Below the pieces are notes generated by a model. It worked only from the letters and a program-made list of their open reading frames with translations. It was not told the origin of the DNA and did not search any database. DNA of 64,000 nucleotides from Microbacterium lacus (GTDB lineage: Bacteria > Actinomycetota > Actinomycetes > Actinomycetales > Microbacteriaceae), in NCBI RefSeq assembly GCF_002812805.1, contig NZ_NMUM01000005.1, positions 372,001-436,000 of the forward strand. The letters run 5' to 3'. Shown here piece by piece: positions 40,882 through 48,300 of the stretch (the first letter of the stretch is position 1; every line of letters begins with the position of its first letter). Both the position numbers and the translations under genes were made by a program.

Positions 40882-41682
40882 ATGATGAAGAGCATGGCCC
40901 GGCGTCGAGACATCCCTTTCGCAATCCTTGCGGAGGATCTGTCGCTGGCTCACATGTCCGGTTCTCGTCCGGGCGGAGGTCGCGCGGTCGACGGTGTCTC
41001 TTTCGAGCTCTTGCCGGGTCGGTCGCTGGTCGTGATGGGTTCGACGGGGTCGGGCAAGTCGAGTCTTGCGGTGGCTCTCGCCGCCCGCGGGACCGACGAT
41101 CTCGCGGTCGTGGGCGGCCAGGCATTCGTCGACGGGGTTTCGATTCGTCACCCGGGTCGCGCGAAGCGTTCGCTGATGTACTACACCGGGTATCTGCCGC
41201 AACGAGCGGGCGCCGATCTGCCGCCGCGCTCGACGGCGGGCGAGATCATCAACGAACCGATCACGAGCCGCGACCGCAAGGTCGGTGAGCGGGCGCTGGC
41301 GCTGGTCGTCGCATCGATGCTCGATGAGATGCATCTGCCGCTCAAGGTCGCCACGCAATTCCCGTACGAACTGAGCGCGGGGATGCGGCAGCGCGTCGCC
41401 CTCGCCCGCGCCCTCGTGCTGCAGCCCCGTGTGTTGATCGCAGATGAACCGCTCGCGAACCTGGACGTCGCATCGCGGGCGGTTGCCCTCGCCGCGCTCC
41501 GACAGCGCGCGACCGCTTCTTCGATGGCGACGTTGGCCGTGTCGAACGATGCAGAGCTTGCGAGTGCACTCGATGCCGACGTCGTCGTGCTGCAACACGG
41601 GCACACCGTGGCGCAGGGACCACACGATCGTCTGGCGTGGGCGCCCGGTGCGGATGTCGACCCGTGGCTGGTCGCTCCCTGA
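40882..41682 (+). CDS. Stand-alone ABC transporter ATP-binding protein
   Basis: About 266 residues of a single ABC ATPase. Walker A is GSTGSGKS (53-60), the Q-loop is in GYLPQRAG, the signature is LSAGMRQRV (degenerate from LSGGQ), Walker B is VLIADEP, and a weak H-loop region contains LAVSNDAEL, where the usual His is replaced by Asn. The layout resembles the peptide/nickel ATPase group. No permease or binding protein is in this window. ATG 40882, 40885 and 40894 are all possible starts. Confidence 0.85.
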   Translation: MMKSMARRRDIPFAILAEDLSLAHMSGSRPGGGRAVDGVSFELLPGRSLVVMGSTGSGKSSLAVALAARGTDDLAVVGGQAFVDGVSIRHPGRAKRSLMYYTGYLPQRAGADLPPRSTAGEIINEPITSRDRKVGERALALVVASMLDEMHLPLKVATQFPYELSAGMRQRVALARALVLQPRVLIADEPLANLDVASRAVALAALRQRATASSMATLAVSNDAELASALDADVVVLQHGHTVAQGPHDRLAWAPGADVDPWLVAP

Positions 41683-41754
41683 TGCGTGGGTTGTCGTTGC
41701 GGGCGGTTCGGGTTTGCTAGGATAGTCGGGTTGCCTGGCGCGAGTCGGGCGCAT

Positions 41755-41827
41755 TCCTCCATAGCTCAATTGGCAGAGCAATCGGCTGTTAACCGATAGG
41801 TTCTTGGTTCGAGTCCAAGTGGGGGAG
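41755..41827 (+). tRNA. tRNA-Asn (GTT)
   Basis: A 73-nt cloverleaf. The acceptor TCCTCCA pairs with TGGGGGA (one G-T pair), the anticodon stem ATCGG/CCGAT encloses CTGTTAA with anticodon GTT at 41788-41790, and the T-arm has TTCGAGT. The 3' CCA is not encoded in full (discriminator G then CAG). A TAGGAT hexamer lies near 41718. The next gene's start codon is 2 nt away. Confidence 0.96.
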
Positions 41828-41829
41828 CA

Positions 41830-42573
41830 GTGACAGAACTGGCTACGGGTGGCTGGGTTCTGCTTGTGATCGCGGCACTCATCGTCGGATTGTCGAAGGC
41901 CGCTCTGCCCGGCGCGAGTACCCTCTCCGTGGCGATTTTCGCGGCGATCCTGCCGGCGAAGCAGTCGACCGCGACCCTGCTCGTGCTCCTGATCGTGGGT
42001 GACGTCTTCGCGCTCTGGGCGTACCGCCGCCACGCCGATTGGCGAGCTCTCGGCCGGCTGGTCCCGGCCGTCGCGGCCGGTCTCGTACTCGGCGCGATCT
42101 TTCTCGTCGTCGCCGACGATTCATGGGTGCGTCGCACGATCGGGGTCATATTGCTGATCCTCATTGCCGTCACGCTGTGGCGTCGCTACGCGCGGCGCGG
42201 CGAGCCCGCCGTGGATCGAGCGCGCTGGCCCGCGGCGACGGCTTATGGTTCGCTGGGTGGGTTCACGACCATGGTCGCGAACGCCGGTGGGCCGGTCATG
42301 TCGATGTACTTTCTCGCGTCGGGGTTTCGCGTGATGGCGTTCCTCGGCACCGCGGCGTGGTTCTTCGCACTCGTGAATCTGACCAAGCTGCCCATCATGT
42401 TCGGGCTGGGATTGATCACGCCGGGGACGTTGTTGATGGATCTGATCCTCGTTCCGGCGGTGCTGGTCGGTGCATTCGGCGGCCGCGTGATCGCGGGGCG
42501 CATCAACCAAACGTGGTTCGAACGCATCGTCATCGCGCTCACGATCGTCGGCGCACTGTACCTGCTCATCTGA
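41830..42573 (+). CDS. Sulfite exporter TauE/SafE family membrane protein
   Basis: A 247-residue protein with about eight membrane helices in two repeats. It starts TELATGGWVLLVIAALIVGL, and the second half has the family signature GGFTTMVANAGGPVMSMYF. Members move sulfite, sulfoacetate or other organosulfur anions; the substrate here is unknown. GTG 41830 is the only start that keeps helix 1 whole, and it begins 2 nt after the encoded end of tRNA-Asn, so the gene must be transcribed with the tRNA or from inside it. Confidence 0.9.
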   Translation: MTELATGGWVLLVIAALIVGLSKAALPGASTLSVAIFAAILPAKQSTATLLVLLIVGDVFALWAYRRHADWRALGRLVPAVAAGLVLGAIFLVVADDSWVRRTIGVILLILIAVTLWRRYARRGEPAVDRARWPAATAYGSLGGFTTMVANAGGPVMSMYFLASGFRVMAFLGTAAWFFALVNLTKLPIMFGLGLITPGTLLMDLILVPAVLVGAFGGRVIAGRINQTWFERIVIALTIVGALYLLI

Positions 42574-42644
42574 CGCGTTCTGTCGGCGTGGCGGGTGCAG
42601 AATGCTGTCTTCGGGTGCCGAATCGGTCTATTGTCATGCGCACC

Positions 42645-44270
42645 ATGGTTGTGTTCGAGCGGGGCACGATCCGCCAAAGACGGTTTGTCGTCTTCGTTCG
42701 CGCCCAATTGCCGCTGCTTGTCGGCACGACGTTTGTGATCGTGAGCTCGCTGTTGGTGGTGCCCGAGGTGCGCGGCGACGTTTTCCTCCTCATCGGCGGC
42801 CTCGTGATCGTGGCTTCGTGTGTGGTGGGCCTTCTCGTCCCGTGGCACAAGATCACCTCTCCCGGGCTCGTCGTCCTCGCTATTGCGGACGTCATCGGAG
42901 TGGCTTTCGTCCGCGAGTCGTTGTTGCCCTACGTACCCTCGGTCGAGATCTTGGCGATCTTCCCCGTGCTCTGGTTGGCGTACGGTTTCACCCAGTGGGT
43001 TGTCGTCGCCGCGGTGGCGGGCACGATCTTTATCGCCGCGTTTCCCTACTTGGTCGCGTGGACGGTGCCGCAGTCCGGGCTCGAGTGGCTGAACCTTCTG
43101 ACTTTGCCTGTGCTCGTCATCGGAATCGCCGTCCTCGCGAACTTGGCGGCCGAAGAATTGCGAACGCGCCGCGCACGTCTCATCCATGCTTTTGAGGTTC
43201 AACAAGCGGCACTCGAAGAAGCGCAGGACAACTCGGTCATCTCGCGAAGCATCCTCGACACCGTTCAGGCGGGAATCGCGTTCGTCGCCGAGGATGGCGA
43301 GTCCATCGCCAACGATCGTGCGCTGAAGGTGGCGGCCGCGATCGGATTCAAGCCGGGAAGGCCGCCGTACAGCGGTGAACGCATGTACGGTTCCGATCGC
43401 GTGACGCCTATTGCTCCCGATGAACAGCCGATACCGCGCGGCCTTGCGGGCGAGACGGTGGAAGAGCATTTCGCGTGGGTCGGTGGGGCCCATCGGCAAT
43501 CCGCGATCATCACCTCGACGAGCCCCGTGCGGCGAGACACGGGCGAGCTGCTCGGAACCGTGATCGTGATGCACGACGTGACGGACCTGGCCGAGGCAAT
43601 CGAAATCCGTGAGCAGTTCCTGCGCACCGCGTCGCATGAACTGCGCACCCCGCTCACCGCTGCCGTCGGATATCTGGATCTGCTCGAAGAGGACCCCGAT
43701 CTGCCGCCACGACTGGCGGCTCGGCTCGACACGGTGCGCCGCGGCATGGAACGACTGACGACGCGCATTGCAGAGTTGATTGCGGCAAGCGACGACGGCG
43801 TCGAGCTGCAACCTGTGCGGATGGGCGTCGGACAGCTCGTGGAGGACAGCATCGACAGCCTCGGTCCGGCCCTGCGCGGGCGCGTCATGCGCTTCGGAAC
43901 AGACGGCCCGGGTCTGGAAGCAGACGTCGACCCGCGTCGTCTCTCGCAGGCGATCGGGGAGTTGCTGACCAACGCGATCAAGTTCGGCGAGGATGACATG
44001 CCCGTGGTCGCGCGCCTTTCGGGTGCGGGCGAATCGATTGAGTTGCAGATCACCGACACCGGACCCGGGATGTCGCGTGCCGAACTCACCCGCGCCTTCG
44101 ACTCGTTCTACCGGGCACCCGCGGCCCGGGCCCAGGCGATCCAGGGTTTCGGGCTCGGTCTGCACATCGTCCGCAACATCTTCCGGGCCCACGGCGGGGA
44201 CGTCGAGCTGCGCAGCGAAGTCGGCGTGGGTACGACCGTGATCTGTCGGCTTCCCCGGCCGGTCGTTTAG
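42645..44270 (+). CDS. Membrane sensor histidine kinase (orphan)
   Basis: About 541 residues. Six hydrophobic segments (about 20-165) form the sensor, then a PAS-like domain (about 185-320; SILDTVQAGIAFVAEDGE). The HisKA box SHELRTPLTAAVGYLDLLEE has the phospho-acceptor His. The HATPase domain has N-box ELLTNAIKFG, G1 DTGPGMS and G2 GFGLGLHIV. TATTGT lies just before an ATG at 42636 and 10 nt before ATG 42645, which is preferred as start. No response regulator lies next to it. Confidence 0.92.
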   Translation: MVVFERGTIRQRRFVVFVRAQLPLLVGTTFVIVSSLLVVPEVRGDVFLLIGGLVIVASCVVGLLVPWHKITSPGLVVLAIADVIGVAFVRESLLPYVPSVEILAIFPVLWLAYGFTQWVVVAAVAGTIFIAAFPYLVAWTVPQSGLEWLNLLTLPVLVIGIAVLANLAAEELRTRRARLIHAFEVQQAALEEAQDNSVISRSILDTVQAGIAFVAEDGESIANDRALKVAAAIGFKPGRPPYSGERMYGSDRVTPIAPDEQPIPRGLAGETVEEHFAWVGGAHRQSAIITSTSPVRRDTGELLGTVIVMHDVTDLAEAIEIREQFLRTASHELRTPLTAAVGYLDLLEEDPDLPPRLAARLDTVRRGMERLTTRIAELIAASDDGVELQPVRMGVGQLVEDSIDSLGPALRGRVMRFGTDGPGLEADVDPRRLSQAIGELLTNAIKFGEDDMPVVARLSGAGESIELQITDTGPGMSRAELTRAFDSFYRAPAARAQAIQGFGLGLHIVRNIFRAHGGDVELRSEVGVGTTVICRLPRPVV

Positions 44271-44590
44271 TCGCCCGAGCCCCGGTGGGCCAGCGGGTCT
44301 TCGCCGAGCATCCGCCACACCGTGTTGGTCAGCGCGGGGTGCACGAGTGCGATCTGCCGCAGCACCCGATAGTGGCGGACGTGCGTCGGCATCCGTCCCC
44401 CGTCCGCGATGATCGCGTCGGCACGGAGCATGTGTACGACGAGCTCGTCGACGGTGGGCAGCTCTTCCATGAAGGCCCAGGGATCCTCGCCGTGGCGAAG
44501 ACGCTCCTCGACGACGACGCCGAGTTCTTCGGATGCCTCGGCACGGAGCACTTCCAGGCTCGCGCGCCGTTCGATCCGTACCTCTTCCAC
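44267..44590 (-). CDS. Hypothetical protein (107 aa)
   Basis: A small acidic, helical protein beginning MEEVRIERRASLEVLRAE, with no signal peptide, membrane helix, Cys motif or recognised domain. Its stop overlaps the histidine kinase stop by 4 nt on the opposite strand. Codon use and third-position GC match the neighbours, which supports a real gene. I do not recognise the family. Confidence 0.7.
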   Translation of the reverse strand: MEEVRIERRASLEVLRAEASEELGVVVEERLRHGEDPWAFMEELPTVDELVVHMLRADAIIADGGRMPTHVRHYRVLRQIALVHPALTNTVWRMLGEDPLAHRGSGD

Positions 44591-44649
44591 CCTTCGAGCC
44601 TACGCGCGGATTCGGCGGTGGGCGCGAGGCGCGGTCTACGCGGCTCGGC

Positions 44650-45216
44650 CTACGCGTCGAGGTCGTCGACGCCCGGCATCCAGGACCGGCCGGGCACGCC
44701 CCAGCCGCTCTTGCGTACGATCTTCGCGGCCGTCTTGGCGTCGGCGTCGTCGATGCGGTCGACGTAGAGAATCCCGTCGAGATGGTCGAATTCGTGCTGC
44801 AGGATGCGCGCACGCCAGCCATCAACCTCGAGCCGGACGGGCGCGCCGTCGAGATCCGTTCCCGTGACGATGGCGCGGTCGGCGCGGCGCAGCGGAAACC
44901 GTTCACCGGGGAACGACAGGCATCCTTCGCTCTCGTCGTCCGGGTCGGGATGACCGGGCTCCGGCGGAGTGATCCAGAGCTCCGGGTCGACCACGACACC
45001 GCGCCAGGGCGCACCGTCATCGTCCTCGTACGAATACACGAAGATCCGAAGCGGCACCCCCACCTGCGGGGCGGCGAGTCCGACGCCCGGTGCGGCGTCC
45101 ATCGTCTCGTACATGTCGGCCACCAGAGTCCGGATCTCGTCGGTCACGACGCCGACGCGAGCTGCGGGGGAATGAAGGACGGGATCACCCAGGATCACGA
45201 TCGGGAGCACGGCCAC
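44650..45216 (-). CDS. def: Peptide deformylase
   Basis: A 188-residue metalloenzyme that removes the N-formyl group from new proteins. All three motifs are present: GVGLAAPQVG, EGCLSFPGE (metal Cys) and HEFDHLDG (two metal His and catalytic Glu). GTG start with TAGGCT 6 nt upstream, consistent with a leaderless mRNA. The C-terminus has a short extension rich in Trp, Gly and Asp. Confidence 0.97.
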   Translation of the reverse strand: MAVLPIVILGDPVLHSPAARVGVVTDEIRTLVADMYETMDAAPGVGLAAPQVGVPLRIFVYSYEDDDGAPWRGVVVDPELWITPPEPGHPDPDDESEGCLSFPGERFPLRRADRAIVTGTDLDGAPVRLEVDGWRARILQHEFDHLDGILYVDRIDDADAKTAAKIVRKSGWGVPGRSWMPGVDDLDA

Positions 45217-45276
45217 GTCTCGAGCCTAACCGGAGCGCCTCGAGCCATCGGCATCCGCCTCGGTTAGTGTCGATGC

Positions 45277-46308
45277 GTGATGTGGCTGGGATCAGTTGAA
45301 GAAGTCGGCGAGCAGCTCGTCGGCGCTTTCCAGAATCCAGGCCTGCTCCTGGGTATCCCGCTGGCCCTCGCCGGCGCGGTTTTCATGTCGTTCGGCGCCC
45401 TGTATCAGCACCGCGGTGTGGAGAAGGTGGAACGCCTGAGCGGGCAGGACGGCGCGAGCGGCCTCACGATGCGGCAGATGTCACGGTTGATCTCGCGCCC
45501 CTCCTGGGTCGTCGGCACGCTGATGCTCGGGATGGCGATTCTCTGCCAACTGGGTGCACTGACCGTCGCTCCACTCATCGTGGTGCAGCCGCTGGGCGCG
45601 ATCGCGCTCGTCGTCACGACCCTGCTGAACTCGCGCGTGAGCGGCCTCGCGCCGACGAGGCGATCGCTGATGGCGATCGTCGCGTGCGTCGGCGGCATCT
45701 TCATCTTCGTGATCATCGCCGCGATCTTCGCGACCGAGCGGCCGCTCAGCGAGAACGAACTCGTCACGGTACTCGTGACGCTCGGCGCCGTGCTGGTGGT
45801 CATGATCGCGCTCTGGATCATGCTGCGGAAGCGGATGCGGGCGTTGTTCTACATCCTGAGCGCCGGTGTCGTCTACGGCTTCGTCGCAACGCTCGCAAAG
45901 GTCGTCATCAAGCGGATTCAGGCCGGCGAATTCGAGTGGCTGACGCTCCTCTGCCTGATCGCGCTGCTTGCGGCGGCCGGTCTCGGCGCCTACTTCGTTC
46001 AGACCGCCTACTCGTCGGGCCCGCCCGACCTGGTGATCGCGGGCCTCACGGTCATCGACCCCATGGTCGCGGTGCTGATCGGCCTGCTCGTTCTCGGCGA
46101 GGGCGGCGCGGCGCCGCTGTGGGCGCTGATCGGTTTCGCCATCGCGGGGGCCATCGCGGTGTGGGGTGTCATCACCCTGGCGCGCTTCCATCCGCAGGTT
46201 CTGTCGCACAGTCAGGAGTTCCCGATCCTCCGCGGGGGATCGGCATCCAGCGGAGGTTCGACGCGACCCGCGATGGACGATGGCGCGGGTCCCGATCCTC
46301 TCGTCTGA
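45277..46308 (+). CDS. DMT superfamily transporter (NIPA-like)
   Basis: A 343-residue protein with about nine to ten membrane helices. It opens with PLALAGAVFMSFGALYQHRG and has QLGALTVAPLIVVQPLGAIA, typical of the actinobacterial NIPA/EamA-like group, and ends in a Ser/Gly/Asp-rich cytoplasmic tail. The substrate is unknown; eukaryotic NIPA proteins carry magnesium. TAGTGT lies 6 nt before the GTG; the ATG one codon later is an alternative start. Confidence 0.85.
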   Translation: MMWLGSVEEVGEQLVGAFQNPGLLLGIPLALAGAVFMSFGALYQHRGVEKVERLSGQDGASGLTMRQMSRLISRPSWVVGTLMLGMAILCQLGALTVAPLIVVQPLGAIALVVTTLLNSRVSGLAPTRRSLMAIVACVGGIFIFVIIAAIFATERPLSENELVTVLVTLGAVLVVMIALWIMLRKRMRALFYILSAGVVYGFVATLAKVVIKRIQAGEFEWLTLLCLIALLAAAGLGAYFVQTAYSSGPPDLVIAGLTVIDPMVAVLIGLLVLGEGGAAPLWALIGFAIAGAIAVWGVITLARFHPQVLSHSQEFPILRGGSASSGGSTRPAMDDGAGPDPLV

Positions 46309-46330
46309 CGGACGCTAGGCTTTTCCTTAC

Positions 46331-46404
46331 GGGGCGGTGGCCAAGCTGGTCAAGGCAGCGGGCTCATAACCCGACGATCGTGGGTTCAAGTCCCACCCGC
46401 CCTA
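46331..46404 (+). tRNA. tRNA-Met (CAT)
   Basis: A 74-nt cloverleaf: acceptor GGGGCGG with CCGCCCT (first pair G-T), D-arm GCC/GGC, anticodon loop CTCATAA with CAT at 46365-46367, and T-arm GTGGG/CCCAC with TTCAAGT. CCA is not encoded. The C11-G24 pair argues for an elongator, yet the three G-C pairs next to the anticodon loop are typical of initiators. tRNA-Ile2 (lysidine-modified CAT) cannot be ruled out. Confidence 0.9.
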
Positions 46405-46443
46405 CTCCGAACATCCGAGTGACGCGTGCCGACGCGGAGGAGC

Positions 46444-46953
46444 ATGAGCGCGGACGAAGAGGCAGCGGTCTTCCGTGCACCGATGCGCTCGCGGCGCTCG
46501 GACGCCGTCGAGGGTGCCGCGGTGGAGCGGGCGCTCACGCACGGGGTGTGCGGCCTCGGTGGGGTCCGCCTCGATCCTCCGCCTGCCACGCTCGCGGACG
46601 CCGTACGGCGGATCTCGGCGACCGGTGACGATCGACTCGCCGCACGTCTCGCGCGGTTCGCGAACGCCCCGGACGGCGCGTTCGTGTGGACGATCGATCT
46701 GGACGGTCTTCTGTGGCTCGGGCGCCTGCATGGCGCGTGGTACTACGACGCGCGCTCGGCGGCTGCCGAGGTCGACCTCATCCAAGTGCGCCCGTGCCGG
46801 TGGCTAACCGCTCCCGTCGCTGAACACCGCGTTCCCGCCGGTGTGCGCGCCACCTTCGCCCGCGGGGGAAAGAACTGGCAGCGCATCCGGTCCGCCGCCG
46901 TGTTAGAGGCGAGCACCCGACTCTGGGAAGAGGGCTCCCGGTCGGAGCAGTGA
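46444..46953 (+). CDS. Hypothetical protein (169 aa)
   Basis: A soluble protein with no signal peptide or membrane helix. The middle has an aromatic-rich beta region (FVWTIDLDGLLWLGRLHGAW, then YYD). ATG 46444 is preceded by GGAGG at good spacing, and a longer form starting at 46426 is possible. It lies between tRNA-Met and the convergent pyruvyl transferase-like gene. I do not recognise the family, though it looks conserved in coding style. Confidence 0.72.
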   Translation: MSADEEAAVFRAPMRSRRSDAVEGAAVERALTHGVCGLGGVRLDPPPATLADAVRRISATGDDRLAARLARFANAPDGAFVWTIDLDGLLWLGRLHGAWYYDARSAAAEVDLIQVRPCRWLTAPVAEHRVPAGVRATFARGGKNWQRIRSAAVLEASTRLWEEGSRSEQ

Positions 46954-46984
46954 GCCGGAACGCGGGGAAGACTGCTGCGGGACG

Positions 46985-48184
46985 TCAGACTCGCGCGACG
47001 GAGTCCCACCACAGCGCCGCCTCGGCGCGGTTGCGGGGTTCGCGTTCGGCCGCGCCAGCGACGATCTGTCGGCGCGCCGACCAGACCCGGTCGAGCACCG
47101 CGGCGCCGGCGCCATCAGCGTCAGAGAGTGGAGCGACGCCGTCCTGACCCCAGTGCCCCAGGACGCCGAGCTGCTTGATGCGGGTGTAGTCGTCGGCGAC
47201 GAGTCCGACGATCGGCACGCCCGCCGGAGCGGCGAAAACGGCGGGGTGGTACCGGCCGGTGATCAGCAGCGCCGAGGATCGTGCGAGCCGGGCCGCGGCG
47301 CGCGGGTCGCCGGTGGGGATCACCCGCGACGGAGCGGTCATCCGGGTCCGCACCTCATCGTGCAGGGCGGCGTCCCCGCGAGCGGGAGACGCGGCGTCCA
47401 GCGGGCCGAAATGCGCGTGGAACGCGACCTGCTCGCCGGTCAGCTCGGCCGCCCGATCGACCAGCCGGGCGATGTGGGCGACGGTCTCGTCACGCGGGGC
47501 GCCGCCGAGGCTGAGCGAGAGACTGACGAGCACTCCGGATCGCGGGGCCGAGGCATCCGCGTCTGCGTTCGCTCGCGGATCGCGGTCGCCCAGGAACGAC
47601 GCATCGTCGACACCGAGGCGCGCCTCGACGCCGAGTTCCCGCGCCAGAGCGAGTGAGGTCGTCTCCCGCACCCCGACGAGGCGAGCGTTCTGCAGGGCGC
47701 GAGCTAGCAGCGTCCGGTCGTGCGCGACGAGGTCCGGACCGAATGTCTGGCCGGTGACGACCACGGGCCGCCCGAGTTCGCCGGCGATCGCGGCGAGGGT
47801 CACCCGGTCGTAGATGTGCACCGGCCAGCGCGAGGCGAGGTTGCCGCCACCCGCGACGACAACCCCGTCGGTGTGCGCCATCGCCTCGATGACGGCCCGG
47901 GCGGGGTCGTCCGTCCCGAGGGACGACGGATGCCTCGCCGCAGCCACGACCTCGCGCATCCGGTCGTCCGCATCGTCGCGTGAGAGTCCCGTGAATCCGA
48001 TGCGGGGGACCGCCTCGACCCCGTAGCGCTCGGCCGATTCGCCGGGCTCGGCGGACACCGCGACGAGCTCGACACCGCGAGCACGCATCTCGTCGCGGAG
48101 AGCCTCGAACATCGCCTCGTCCCCGATGTGCATCATGCCGTCTGACACGCCGATATCGCCGATGGAGAGAAGCCGGACGAGCAC
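46985..48184 (-). CDS. Polysaccharide pyruvyl transferase family protein
   Basis: A 399-residue protein of the CsaB/WcaK group, which adds ketal pyruvate to sugars of cell-surface polymers. Family segments: the N-terminal GDEAMFEALRDEM, VVVAGGGNLASRWP, VVTGQTFGP and the late LITGRYHPAVFAAPAGVP. An Ala/Asp-rich insertion (about 205-215) looks like a loop. Divergent from the HEAT-glycosyltransferase gene; the start is GTG. A role in surface glycan synthesis with its neighbours is inferred. Confidence 0.86.
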   Translation of the reverse strand: MLVRLLSIGDIGVSDGMMHIGDEAMFEALRDEMRARGVELVAVSAEPGESAERYGVEAVPRIGFTGLSRDDADDRMREVVAAARHPSSLGTDDPARAVIEAMAHTDGVVVAGGGNLASRWPVHIYDRVTLAAIAGELGRPVVVTGQTFGPDLVAHDRTLLARALQNARLVGVRETTSLALARELGVEARLGVDDASFLGDRDPRANADADASAPRSGVLVSLSLSLGGAPRDETVAHIARLVDRAAELTGEQVAFHAHFGPLDAASPARGDAALHDEVRTRMTAPSRVIPTGDPRAAARLARSSALLITGRYHPAVFAAPAGVPIVGLVADDYTRIKQLGVLGHWGQDGVAPLSDADGAGAAVLDRVWSARRQIVAGAAEREPRNRAEAALWWDSVARV

Positions 48185-48300
48185 CGGAGCCTAGCCTCCC
48201 GGGTCACGCAATGCCAACCGAACGCGATGTCACCGACGGGGGCTACGATCGGCATGCGGCGGGGTTCGGACGGACGTTCGCGCGCGCGAAGGAGACGACG

